Assembly (NCBI GenBank): GCA_017505705.1
Contig: JAFVOS010000003.1
Coordinates: forward strand, 1-64,000
DNA: 64,000 nt
Direction of reading: 5' to 3'
DNA from: Alphaproteobacteria bacterium
GTDB taxonomy: Bacteria; Pseudomonadota; Alphaproteobacteria; Rs-D84
This document shows, piece by piece, positions 9,134 to 16,535 of the stretch. How positions within the stretch are numbered: the stretch's first letter is position 1; each line of letters begins with the position of its first letter. The translations under genes and the position numbers were made by a program. The notes below the pieces were generated by a model. The model did not search any database. It was not told where the DNA came from and worked only from the letters and a program-made list of their open reading frames with translations.

Positions 9134-10870
9134 ATGAATTGGGAATATAAAACTCTTTTATGTCTTTCTTTGTTTACATTGAATTCCACACATTCACATG
9201 CACTTTTATCCGCAATTCCACAATGTCGTGAAATCAGTTCAGCACTGGTCCAAGACATGATGTCAAATCCAAACAACGGATTTACAAATGATAATTTTAT
9301 AAAATTAAACAATGGAAATGCTTTTACATGCATCTCACCACACAGCAACAGCAGATACAACGGTACTGTTGCCCCAAACTCATGCAGCAATGGTCATACA
9401 ATAATCAAAACCCGCAACAATCGTATTTCAGAAATCATAAAATGCAGCGACAGTTTTTATAGCATACAATGGAACCAACTGCCAATATGCCACTTTGGAA
9501 ACGTTGCACAGCCAACCGCTTATTTCCCAGCATTTGACTATGGCGATGACAGATATATTTTAACACAAAGTCGTGAACCAGACACTTTCTACAGACGTCA
9601 AACAGCGGACAATCACACCGCTATTGTAATCGAATCATATGAATATGAGCTGTGTCGGGTAAATATTAACGACGTATGTGTCAGCCCTACAAACAACCGA
9701 TTTTTTCCTGCTGGATTTTCTGCGAATGTTTCATATAAAAAAGCAACCGAAATAAACCCACGGGCTGCTGCAACATTACAAACACCACGCCAAATAAAAA
9801 CTGTCACTGTATCATGCGAAAACATAAACGGTGGCAGCGTATGGCGCGAAAAAATTAACAAATGCATCGATGGCTATGAATTAAAAGACAGTAAATGCAT
9901 CAAAAAATCAACAGCACCAACCCCCACGCCAACACCAACCAAGCCATCACAACCAATACAAAAAATACCACCATTGCCCCATGGCCCAGAAATTGACACC
10001 CCTGGCGCAACCATACAAAACCCAATTGGTATTACAGTCCCAATAAATGCCGTCCCCCATACACCCGTATTGGATGACGATATTGAAATCCCAGACGATG
10101 ACATTGTAATCGAAGACGATTTGTTTAAAGACCTGGATTCAAACATCAATGTTCCATATCTGGATATCGATGGCAAGCCATGCAATTCTAAACCTGGGGC
10201 ATATTGGAATCATACAGAAAAGAAATGCGTGTGCACAGATTCAATAAATACCGAATGGAACGCATCTCGTACCGAATGCGTTGCAAAAACACATACACCC
10301 AACGCACCGGTTCTGCCTGTATTGGATGATGATATTGAAATCCCAGACGACGATATTGTAATCGAAGACGATTTGTTTAAAGACCTGGATTCAAACATCA
10401 ATGTTCCATATCTGGATATCGATGGCAAGCCATGTAATTCTAAACCTGGGGCATATTGGAATCACACAGAAAAGAAATGCGTGTGCACAGATTCAATAAA
10501 TACCGAATGGAACGCATCTCGTACCGAATGCGTTGAAACAGAACAGGCACGTCAAAAACGCCTTGCCCAAGAAGCAAAACAAAAATTAACACAGGCAAAA
10601 TCTGCAATCAGTCAATCTGTGTCTACATTATCGCACATCGCATCTGAAATAGACATCAGCAAATGGCGTACAGCGGACGGCACATTTAATACAGCCCGAC
10701 TGACATCTGATTCAATCGCTGGCGTTGTTCTGGGCACGACAGGTGGCCTTATAACCAGTCATATTGTAAAAAAGAATCAAATATCCAGTGGTTTTGAAGA
10801 TATAAAATGTACAATTGCTGGCCAATCTGTCGCCACATTTGGTGACGAGTTTAATGTTGGGATTAAATAA
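9134..10870 (+). CDS. Exported protein with acidic tandem repeat and C-terminal glycine-rich membrane domain
   Basis: This is a 578-residue protein. A signal peptide (about residues 1-24) leads to a cysteine-containing N-terminal domain, a Pro/Thr linker, and two nearly identical 72-residue repeats. Each repeat has an acidic strand (DDDIEIPDDDIVIEDDLF) followed by a four-cysteine, EGF-like part (CNSKPGAYWNHTEKKCVC). The C-terminus has a short amphipathic helix, a Gly/Ser/Ile segment (SIAGVVLGTTGGLITSHIVKK) and a closing motif IKCTIAGQSVATFGDEF. That closing segment resembles the one at the C-terminal side of the 19.8-21.9 kb protein, so the two share a terminal domain. The function is not known. 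The upstream purine signal (AAGAT) is weak. Confidence 0.82.
   Translation: MNWEYKTLLCLSLFTLNSTHSHALLSAIPQCREISSALVQDMMSNPNNGFTNDNFIKLNNGNAFTCISPHSNSRYNGTVAPNSCSNGHTIIKTRNNRISEIIKCSDSFYSIQWNQLPICHFGNVAQPTAYFPAFDYGDDRYILTQSREPDTFYRRQTADNHTAIVIESYEYELCRVNINDVCVSPTNNRFFPAGFSANVSYKKATEINPRAAATLQTPRQIKTVTVSCENINGGSVWREKINKCIDGYELKDSKCIKKSTAPTPTPTPTKPSQPIQKIPPLPHGPEIDTPGATIQNPIGITVPINAVPHTPVLDDDIEIPDDDIVIEDDLFKDLDSNINVPYLDIDGKPCNSKPGAYWNHTEKKCVCTDSINTEWNASRTECVAKTHTPNAPVLPVLDDDIEIPDDDIVIEDDLFKDLDSNINVPYLDIDGKPCNSKPGAYWNHTEKKCVCTDSINTEWNASRTECVETEQARQKRLAQEAKQKLTQAKSAISQSVSTLSHIASEIDISKWRTADGTFNTARLTSDSIAGVVLGTTGGLITSHIVKKNQISSGFEDIKCTIAGQSVATFGDEFNVGIK
10068..10534 (+). repeat. Two 216-bp near-identical direct repeats, 251-bp period
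   Basis: Copies span 10068-10283 and 10319-10534, within the 9134 gene. They differ by only a few bases, mostly at third codon positions, and are joined by a variable linker (AKTHTPNAPVLP). This points to recent duplication or ongoing gene conversion. Confidence 0.9.
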
Positions 10871-10876
10871 TCCCTA

Positions 10877-10906
10877 TTGACTTAAAGCAAAAAAATTTAC
10901 TATGAT
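10877..10906 (+). promoter_or_regulatory. Promoter of the MotA/MotB-like pair
   Basis: -35 TTGACT (10877-10882), 18-bp spacer, -10 TATGAT (10901-10906). It starts directly after the previous stop codon and gives a leader of about 25 nt. Confidence 0.6.
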
Positions 10907-10937
10907 TTTATCATAAGAATGGATGGGGACAAATCTT

Positions 10938-11720
10938 ATGACACGACACTTTCATGGTGCGCTTAACCGAATGGCCTTTTTTACTGCATTTATTGCAGCG
11001 TTGTTGATATTGTTTTATCCCCTGTTTATGCAGATTGCAATTTCTAACATTTGGCTAAACGGCATAATAATTGGCACAACACTGTTTGGTGTTGGCGCAT
11101 GCTTTGTTGAAATATTTCGGCTGATACCTGAATACAAGTGGCTATCTGGCTTCACCCATGGTAAACGCATTAAGAAATTACCACCACGTCTGTTGCGCCC
11201 TGTTGCGATCATGTTAACCGCACGTCCAAAACAGATATCTGCGACAACATTAAATGGCATGCTGGAAATGATACTATTGCGCATGGACGATTCGCGCGAA
11301 TCAACACGATATATAACAAACACATTAATATTTCTGGGGTTGCTTGGAACGTTCTGGGGATTAATTTTAACAGTTGGTGGATTTGCCGAATTAATTGGCA
11401 GCTTGAATTTTACTGACGAAGCAGTACTGGAATCTATGCAATCTGGTTTGGTTCGCCCCTTGTCTGGTATGGCAACAGCATTTACCAGTTCGTTAATGGG
11501 CCTGGCGGGCAGTTTGGTTGTAGGCTTCCTGGGTCTTCAGGTACAGTTGGCACAAAATGCGATATTTAATGAGCTGGAAGAATACCTGTCAACCCATACA
11601 CGTACATCTACCCCATCACCAGATGAAATCGTAGAAGTTTTGCCACAAATAAATCTTGCCACACGTGAACTGACACGAACGGTCAAGAAACTGACAAAAT
11701 CTGTTTCAGATTTAACATAA
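10938..11720 (+). CDS. MotA/TolQ/ExbB-like inner-membrane proton-channel protein
   Basis: This is a 260-residue protein from the ATG at 10938; an ATG at 10923 is also in frame, but GGGGAC lies better placed before 10938. Two N-terminal helices (about residues 12-60) and two more (about 125-150 and 175-200) match the four-helix plan of MotA/TolQ stators. The GLLGTFWGL and GMATAFTSSLMGLAGS segments correspond to the conserved third and fourth helices. Such proteins form a pentameric ring around a MotB/TolR-type dimer and turn proton flow into movement in the envelope. The partner follows 29 bp downstream. No flagellar or Tol-Pal genes are nearby, so the driven machine is unknown. Confidence 0.88.
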   Translation: MTRHFHGALNRMAFFTAFIAALLILFYPLFMQIAISNIWLNGIIIGTTLFGVGACFVEIFRLIPEYKWLSGFTHGKRIKKLPPRLLRPVAIMLTARPKQISATTLNGMLEMILLRMDDSRESTRYITNTLIFLGLLGTFWGLILTVGGFAELIGSLNFTDEAVLESMQSGLVRPLSGMATAFTSSLMGLAGSLVVGFLGLQVQLAQNAIFNELEEYLSTHTRTSTPSPDEIVEVLPQINLATRELTRTVKKLTKSVSDLT

Positions 11721-11749
11721 AGAAAGATAAGTAAGAGAGAGAAGACAAA

Positions 11750-12862
11750 ATGCTAAACATGCGATATCGGAATCAAACCAATCCTTGGCCTGGATTCGTA
11801 GATTTATTTTCGAATCTGGTAATCATATTGATATTTTTATTAATTGTGTTTGTTTTCCTGTGGACAACGACCAGTGTATTTAACAAATCCACTGGTGCAC
11901 GTGTTGTTGCCCAACTAAAAGAAACCAACGCCGCCCAGGCCGAACAAATCAACAAAATGACCATGGACGAAGAAGAAGCCAAACGTTTACTGATATTGGC
12001 ACGCAATGAATTAGAAACACTGGAAAAGAATAACATTGCATTAACCAATGAATTAACCGAAATGGACCTTAGTATCGAGGATTTGATTACCGCATACGAA
12101 AACAAAGTAAACGATTTGCAATCCCAGGGCATTGAAATGCAATCTGTTGTTGAATCATTAACCGAACAATTGAACCAAGCAACCCTGGACAAAGAACAGG
12201 CCAACGCACTGGAACAGGAACGTGCCGCGGTCCAAGAACAACTGGAAATCCAAAACATGGAATTGGCCCAACAGCTTGAAAAATTACAGGCCGCCCTGGA
12301 CGCCGCCGAAGAACGTTCACGTGCCCAAGAGGTTGAATATGTTGAAATGTCGACACGTCTGAACAAAGCCTTGGCGGACAAGGTTGCAGAATTAAATGAT
12401 ATGGCACAATACCAGTCTGCATTTTACAAAGCCATAAAAAATGCAATGGGCAATCGAACAACACTGCAGCCCGATGGCGACAGATTTATCGTATCCAGTG
12501 ACATATTATTTTCCAGTGGCGCATACAATCTGACATCGGCTGGAAAAAATCAGTTGCGCATCATTGCGAACGTAATCAAAGACATGGAAGAAAAAATCCC
12601 AACCGATATTAATTGGATTATTCGTGTTGACGGCCATACGGATAACAAACCTGTTATTGCTGGCACACGTGGATACCGCAACAACACCCAGCTATCTTTA
12701 TTGCGTGCGACAGCGGTGGTTGAAGAATTGGCAAAAAATGGTGTGTCACGTCGCAGATTATTGCCAACCGGGTTTGGTGACACATCCCCGGTCAGCCTGG
12801 GCAGCACACCATCAGACCTGCAGCAAAATCGCCGCATAGAATTACAATTAACCAATCGATAA
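11750..12862 (+). CDS. MotB-like stator protein with OmpA peptidoglycan-binding domain
   Basis: This is a 370-residue protein. Asp18 sits at the start of the only membrane helix (FVDLFSNLVIILIFLLIVFVFLW), as in the proton-carrying Asp of MotB/TolR. A long coiled coil (about residues 45-215) leads to a C-terminal OmpA domain with the VDGHTDNKP motif, LSLLRA helix and terminal NRRIEL. The domain should bind cell-wall peptidoglycan and anchor the stator. GAGAGAGAAG precedes the ATG; a second in-frame ATG lies at 11759. The coiled coil is much longer than in flagellar MotB, suggesting a wider span from membrane to wall. It forms an operon with the MotA-like gene. Confidence 0.9.
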   Translation: MLNMRYRNQTNPWPGFVDLFSNLVIILIFLLIVFVFLWTTTSVFNKSTGARVVAQLKETNAAQAEQINKMTMDEEEAKRLLILARNELETLEKNNIALTNELTEMDLSIEDLITAYENKVNDLQSQGIEMQSVVESLTEQLNQATLDKEQANALEQERAAVQEQLEIQNMELAQQLEKLQAALDAAEERSRAQEVEYVEMSTRLNKALADKVAELNDMAQYQSAFYKAIKNAMGNRTTLQPDGDRFIVSSDILFSSGAYNLTSAGKNQLRIIANVIKDMEEKIPTDINWIIRVDGHTDNKPVIAGTRGYRNNTQLSLLRATAVVEELAKNGVSRRRLLPTGFGDTSPVSLGSTPSDLQQNRRIELQLTNR

Positions 12863-12893
12863 AAAAACGGGGATATATTCCCCGTTTTTTTTC
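12862..12893 (+). terminator. Terminator after the MotA/MotB-like pair
   Basis: ACGGGGA TATAT TCCCCGT hairpin followed by eight T residues. Confidence 0.85.
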
Positions 12894-12894
12894 C

Positions 12895-12925
12895 TAGACA
12901 AAATCTTATTTTCATATGATATAAT
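12895..12925 (+). promoter_or_regulatory. Promoter of the YgiW-like gene
   Basis: -10 TATAAT (12920-12925) is a perfect match. A TAGACA -35 lies at 12895-12900 with a rather long 19-bp spacer. Confidence 0.5.
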
Positions 12926-12958
12926 AAAAATCAGAACATTATAACCAAAGGAACCAAT

Positions 12959-13330
12959 ATGAAAAAAATTTCATTAATTGCAATTTTATCAACCATTGTA
13001 ATTGCATCTGCAAATGCTGAGTTCCAGGCAACCACACCAACAAAAACGGGTGGTGGTTTTGTATCTGGTGCAGAAACCATATCAACAATTAAACAGGTAA
13101 TGGAAATGCGTGACGATGTTCCCGTTATTGTAAAGGGAAACATTGTACAACGTATGGGCGACGAAACATACCTGTTCGAAGACGCCACTGGTTCTATCAC
13201 TGTTGAAATTGACGACGACGAATGGCGTGGCCAAAGCATAACACCATCAGATACTGTTAAATTATATGGCGAGGTTGATCGTGGAATATTCAAAACAGAG
13301 CTAGATATAAATTACGTTGAAAAACTTTAA
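12959..13330 (+). CDS. Periplasmic OB-fold stress protein, YgiW/YdeI family
   Basis: This is a 123-residue protein with a cleavable signal peptide (MKKISLIAILSTIVIASANA) and one bacterial OB-fold domain. Diagnostic segments are FVSGAETISTIKQVMEMRDD..V.V.G.IVQR, Y.FEDATGSITVEIDDDEW and the closing V.LYGEVDRG. Family members in enterobacteria help tolerance to peroxide, metals and antimicrobial peptides; the role here is inferred only from the fold. AAAGGA precedes the ATG. It is a single-gene unit with its own promoter and terminator. Confidence 0.92.
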   Translation: MKKISLIAILSTIVIASANAEFQATTPTKTGGGFVSGAETISTIKQVMEMRDDVPVIVKGNIVQRMGDETYLFEDATGSITVEIDDDEWRGQSITPSDTVKLYGEVDRGIFKTELDINYVEKL

Positions 13331-13333
13331 AAA

Positions 13334-13357
13334 TTCCCCCGTTTGGGGGATTTTTTA
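13334..13357 (+). terminator. Terminator of the YgiW-like gene
   Basis: TCCCCC GTTT GGGGGA stem-loop followed by six T residues. Confidence 0.85.
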
Positions 13358-13619
13358 ATAAATTATTTTTTTATACGCCCCCGTCACACCCGGGCATAAA
13401 CAGCAAAAAAACAGTTTGTTTTTTTACACAAAAATACACATAACATATTATAAACACATAAAAAAATACAAAAAAACAACTGCCTAATCCAAACGGTCAG
13501 TTTTTTTCGTTACCTCTTGCCTTTTATTTTATCCCAGTTTTCTGGCACATGTCAACAGCAAAATAGTGCCGAATAAAAACCACCGTTTACATTGGCGGTC
13601 ACAAGAAACGGGGGATTTT
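13358..13619. other. AT-rich intergenic region with one terminator-like hairpin
   Basis: No gene is seen. An A-rich tract is followed at about 13475-13510 by an AACTGCC..GGTCAGTT hairpin and a T-run, resembling a terminator. The last 60 bp hold a small hairpin (ACCACCG..GGCGGT) and the GGGGGA ribosome-binding tract of the next gene. No convincing promoter was found. Confidence 0.4.
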
Positions 13620-14471
13620 ATGAAAAAAATTTTCATTTTATGTTCAGGGTTAATTTTATCGCCATCAATTGGGTCCGCAAGTTGTACAATAGATCTAACG
13701 TCTATGCCTTCTGGATATTTACAAACGGGGGGACCTATCTTCGATTTGTCAAACTGTAGCGGCACCAAAACGAATTATGCATGCGATAGCGAACTGGGAA
13801 CATCTGGTGTTTGTTATGCGTACACGATATGCACAGGTTGTAAATCGGGATATACAAAAACTACCCAAAGTAAGAACATTGATGGATGTGGTAATATAAC
13901 TACCAATCGTTGCTATGACCCCAATTGTTACGCAGGAACATATAAAAACAGTTCTGGTGCATGCATTTCATGTTCTGTGGGCACATATTCAAATTCAACA
14001 AACGCATCATCATGCACCACGTGCCCATCACTTAGTGGCGCATACGGCGATTCTGCCCGATCCAAGGCTGTTAACGTTGCAAATGGATATGTGACAACAG
14101 CTGGCACCGGATCAACATCTATAAATGATTGCTATATAAAAAATGCATCTTATTATTATGACACATCTGGCACCTTTTCCTTTGGTGGGACATGTGCATA
14201 TGACGGAACGGTGGTGGTAGATAAATGTCCGGCCTCGTCAATTAGTGGGGCTTGTTTAAGCAGCGGCGGCACCACTGGTGTTGTTATAGATGGTGAAAAA
14301 ACAAACGATATGACTGGGGCACATTGTTGGTGTAATATGAATGGAAAGACACGATATTATGGTGCGGTGGGAAATGGTACCGCAGCGGCATGTGCAAATA
14401 TTTGTACAGCTAGTGCGGCGTGTTATGGTTTGACCCAGGCTTCAACCCGAACAGAATTCGGTTGTGATTAA
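13620..14471 (+). CDS. Secreted cysteine-rich protein with EGF/TNFR-like modules
   Basis: This is a 283-residue protein from the ATG at 13620, 7 nt after a GGGGGA tract. A signal peptide (MKKIFILCSGLILSPSIGSAS) precedes about 24 cysteines with motifs such as CTGCKSGYTKTT, CISCSVGTYSNSTNASSCTTCP and CWCNMNGKTRYYG. A segment around INDCYIKNASYYYDTSGTF recurs in the 27.9-28.6 kb protein, so the two belong to one family. The composition, rich in Gly, Ser, Thr and Tyr with many disulfides, fits an extracellular or surface protein. Function unknown. Confidence 0.8.
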   Translation: MKKIFILCSGLILSPSIGSASCTIDLTSMPSGYLQTGGPIFDLSNCSGTKTNYACDSELGTSGVCYAYTICTGCKSGYTKTTQSKNIDGCGNITTNRCYDPNCYAGTYKNSSGACISCSVGTYSNSTNASSCTTCPSLSGAYGDSARSKAVNVANGYVTTAGTGSTSINDCYIKNASYYYDTSGTFSFGGTCAYDGTVVVDKCPASSISGACLSSGGTTGVVIDGEKTNDMTGAHCWCNMNGKTRYYGAVGNGTAAACANICTASAACYGLTQASTRTEFGCD

Positions 14472-14473
14472 TA

Positions 14474-14511
14474 AAAATCCCCCCCGGAAGGATAAGGGGG
14501 GATTTTTTTAA
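14474..14511. terminator. Bidirectional terminator between convergent genes
   Basis: TCCCCCC/GGGGGGA hairpin with flanking A- and T-runs. It overlaps the clpX stop codon and ends both clpX and the 13620 gene. Confidence 0.8.
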
Positions 14512-15779
14512 GCAGCCTTTTTGGCATCTTTCAAGATTTCGATGGGTGGTTTCTTTCCCGCCACGACATCTGCATCAATTACAATTTCTGTCAAATCATC
14601 ATTATCAGGTGCATCAAACATTGGTTGCATCAAAATCCGTTCCAAGATTCCACGCAAACCACGTGCCCCCGTCTTGCGTTCAACCGCCATTTTTGCAATT
14701 TCACGCAGGCCATCATCTGTTATATTTAATTTGACATTATCCATTTCCAGCATCGCTGTAAACTGTTTAACAACTGCGTTCTTTGGTTCTGTTAAAATCT
14801 TGACCAGTGCATCTTCATCTAATTCACGCAGTGTTGTAATCACCGGCAATCGTCCAACTAATTCTGGAATTATTCCAAACTTTACCAAATCTTCGGGCTG
14901 AACATCTGCAATAAAGCTTTTTGATTCACGTTCTTGCTTTGATTCAACATTTGCGCCGAAACCGATACCCCGACGTTCACAAGACCGATTTGCAATAATC
15001 TTGTTCAGTCCATCAAACGCCCCACCACAGATAAATAAAATCTTGCTGGTATCCAATTGAACTGTTGCCTCACCTGGGTGCTTGCGCCCTGCCCCACCGG
15101 CTGGCACATTCGCAACGGTTCCTTCGATTAATTTTAACAACGCCTGTTGCACACCTTCGCCAGAAACATCACGTGTCAAAGATGGATTTTCAGATTTACG
15201 TGAAATCTTGTCTATTTCATCGATATAGATAATACCACGTGACGCACGCTCCACGTCAAAATTCGCATTTTGCAGCAATCGGGTCAGCACGCTTTCCACA
15301 TCATCACCGACATATCCCGCTTCTGTCAGTGTTGTTGCATCAGCGATTGCAAACGGCACATCCAGTATACGTGCCAGCGTCTGTGCAAACAGCGTCTTAC
15401 CTGTACCCGTTGACCCCACCAACAGCACATTAGATTTTTGTATTTCTACATTTGACGATGCGGCCACACTGTGACGTTTATAGTGATTATATACCGCAAC
15501 AGACAGTGTACGTTTGGCTTCTTCTTGACCGATAATATAATCGTTCAAGAAATTATAAATCTGACGTGGGGTTGGCAACTTCGCATTATCACGATTGATA
15601 TCATTTTTAATATCATCTGCCATAATATCGTTGCACAAATTAATGCATTCATCACAGATGCACACATTGCGCCCACTGACCAGTTTTTTTACCTCATACA
15701 CAGCCTTGCCACAGAAACTGCAGAACTGATTATTATTATCTGCCACTGGTGGCACTGATGTTGTTTTATCGTCACTCAT
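14508..15779 (-). CDS. clpX: ATP-dependent Clp protease ATP-binding subunit ClpX
   Basis: This is a 423-residue AAA+ unfoldase that feeds tagged proteins into ClpP. The N-terminal C4 zinc finger (CSFCGK....[10 protein letters not shown], about residues 21-48) recognises substrates and adaptors. The Walker A loop is GSTGTGKT and Walker B is [10 protein letters not shown]. Pore and arginine-finger regions ([16 protein letters not shown]) and the sensor-2 GARGLR motif are all present. The ClpP-contacting IGF-type loop appears as [12 protein letters not shown]. It follows clpP by 16 bp in the usual clpP-clpX order. Confidence 0.98.
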   Translation of the reverse strand: MSDDKTTSVPPVADNNNQFCSFCGKAVYEVKKLVSGRNVCICDECINLCNDIMADDIKNDINRDNAKLPTPRQIYNFLNDYIIGQEEAKRTLSVAVYNHYKRHSVAASSNVEIQKSNVLLVGSTGTGKTLFAQTLARILDVPFAIADATTLTEAGYVGDDVESVLTRLLQNANFDVERASRGIIYIDEIDKISRKSENPSLTRDVSGEGVQQALLKLIEGTVANVPAGGAGRKHPGEATVQLDTSKILFICGGAFDGLNKIIANRSCERRGIGFGANVESKQERESKSFIADVQPEDLVKFGIIPELVGRLPVITTLRELDEDALVKILTEPKNAVVKQFTAMLEMDNVKLNITDDGLREIAKMAVERKTGARGLRGILERILMQPMFDAPDNDDLTEIVIDADVVAGKKPPIEILKDAKKAA

Positions 15780-15795
15780 TTGTACAAAACCTAAA

Positions 15796-16377
15796 TTATT
15801 TACGTTCTAAAATGCCATCGATAAGACCGAAATCTTTGGCTTCCTTTGGGCACATCCAGTTATCACGTTCCATTGCATCAAACAGTTCTTTTTCCTTTTT
15901 ACCTGTGAATTCAGACATCTGCTTGATTAATGTTTTTTTATTTTTCTGATACTGGGTCAAACGAATTTCCATATCTGTAATCTGCCCTTCGGCCCCGGCC
16001 AATGGCTGATGAATCATAATCTGGGTATTTGGCAGAACAAAACGTTTTCCTTTTTCCCCAGCAGCCAACAGCACAGACCCCATTGACGCAACCAGCCCCA
16101 TTCCAATTGTTGAAACAGGTGCCTTGATATACTGCATTGTGTCCATAATTGCCCAACCCGCCGACACATCGCCCCCTGGGCTGTTTATATACATTGAAAT
16201 ATCAGCGTTTGGATTTTCAGATTCCAAAAACAACAATTGCGCCACAATACTGTTTGCCATTGTTGGTTCAATTGCGCCGTTAACCATAACAATTCTGTCA
16301 CGCAACAGACGTGAATAAATATCAAACGAACGTTCACCACGTGGTGATTCTTCGATAACCATTGGTATTAATGCCAT
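15796..16377 (-). CDS. clpP: ATP-dependent Clp protease proteolytic subunit
   Basis: This is a 193-residue serine protease that forms the tetradecameric ClpP barrel. The ATG at 16377 is chosen: AAGGA sits 7 nt upstream and the product begins [25 protein letters not shown], like other ClpP. A TTG seven codons upstream would overlap that binding site. The catalytic triad is Ser98 (VASMGS), His123 (MIHQP) and Asp172 (MERDNWM), counting from this start. It is followed by clpX. Confidence 0.97.
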   Translation of the reverse strand: MALIPMVIEESPRGERSFDIYSRLLRDRIVMVNGAIEPTMANSIVAQLLFLESENPNADISMYINSPGGDVSAGWAIMDTMQYIKAPVSTIGMGLVASMGSVLLAAGEKGKRFVLPNTQIMIHQPLAGAEGQITDMEIRLTQYQKNKKTLIKQMSEFTGKKEKELFDAMERDNWMCPKEAKDFGLIDGILERK

Positions 16378-16403
16378 AACCAAATCCTTATTGTTCAAAA
16401 AAA

Positions 16404-16412
16404 ATTATACCA
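16404..16412 (-). promoter_or_regulatory. clpP promoter, extended -10
   Basis: Minus strand TGG-TATAAT (16404-16412). The -35 (TTAGCG, 18 bp away) is poor, so the extended -10 likely carries recognition. RNA would start about 10 nt before the AAGGA site. Confidence 0.45.
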
Positions 16413-16484
16413 TACAAAAGCCCGATTCGCTAACTTTACAACATATATAAAATCTTTTTAAATTTTTTCAAGTAAATACATAAA

Positions 16485-16518
16485 AATCCCCCCAGGAAGG
16501 AATGGGGGGGATTTTTCT
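16485..16518 (-). terminator. Terminator of the autotransporter gene
   Basis: TCCCCCC..GGGGGGA hairpin with A- and T-runs on both sides, between clpP and the autotransporter gene. Confidence 0.75.
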
Positions 16519-16535
16519 TACAAACATCTGTGTGC

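Noticed and set aside
10938-12862. MotA/MotB-like pair as a Zorya defence system
   Set aside because: ZorA-type long tail and the ZorC/ZorD or ZorE partners are missing; the next genes are a YgiW-like protein and a secreted protein.
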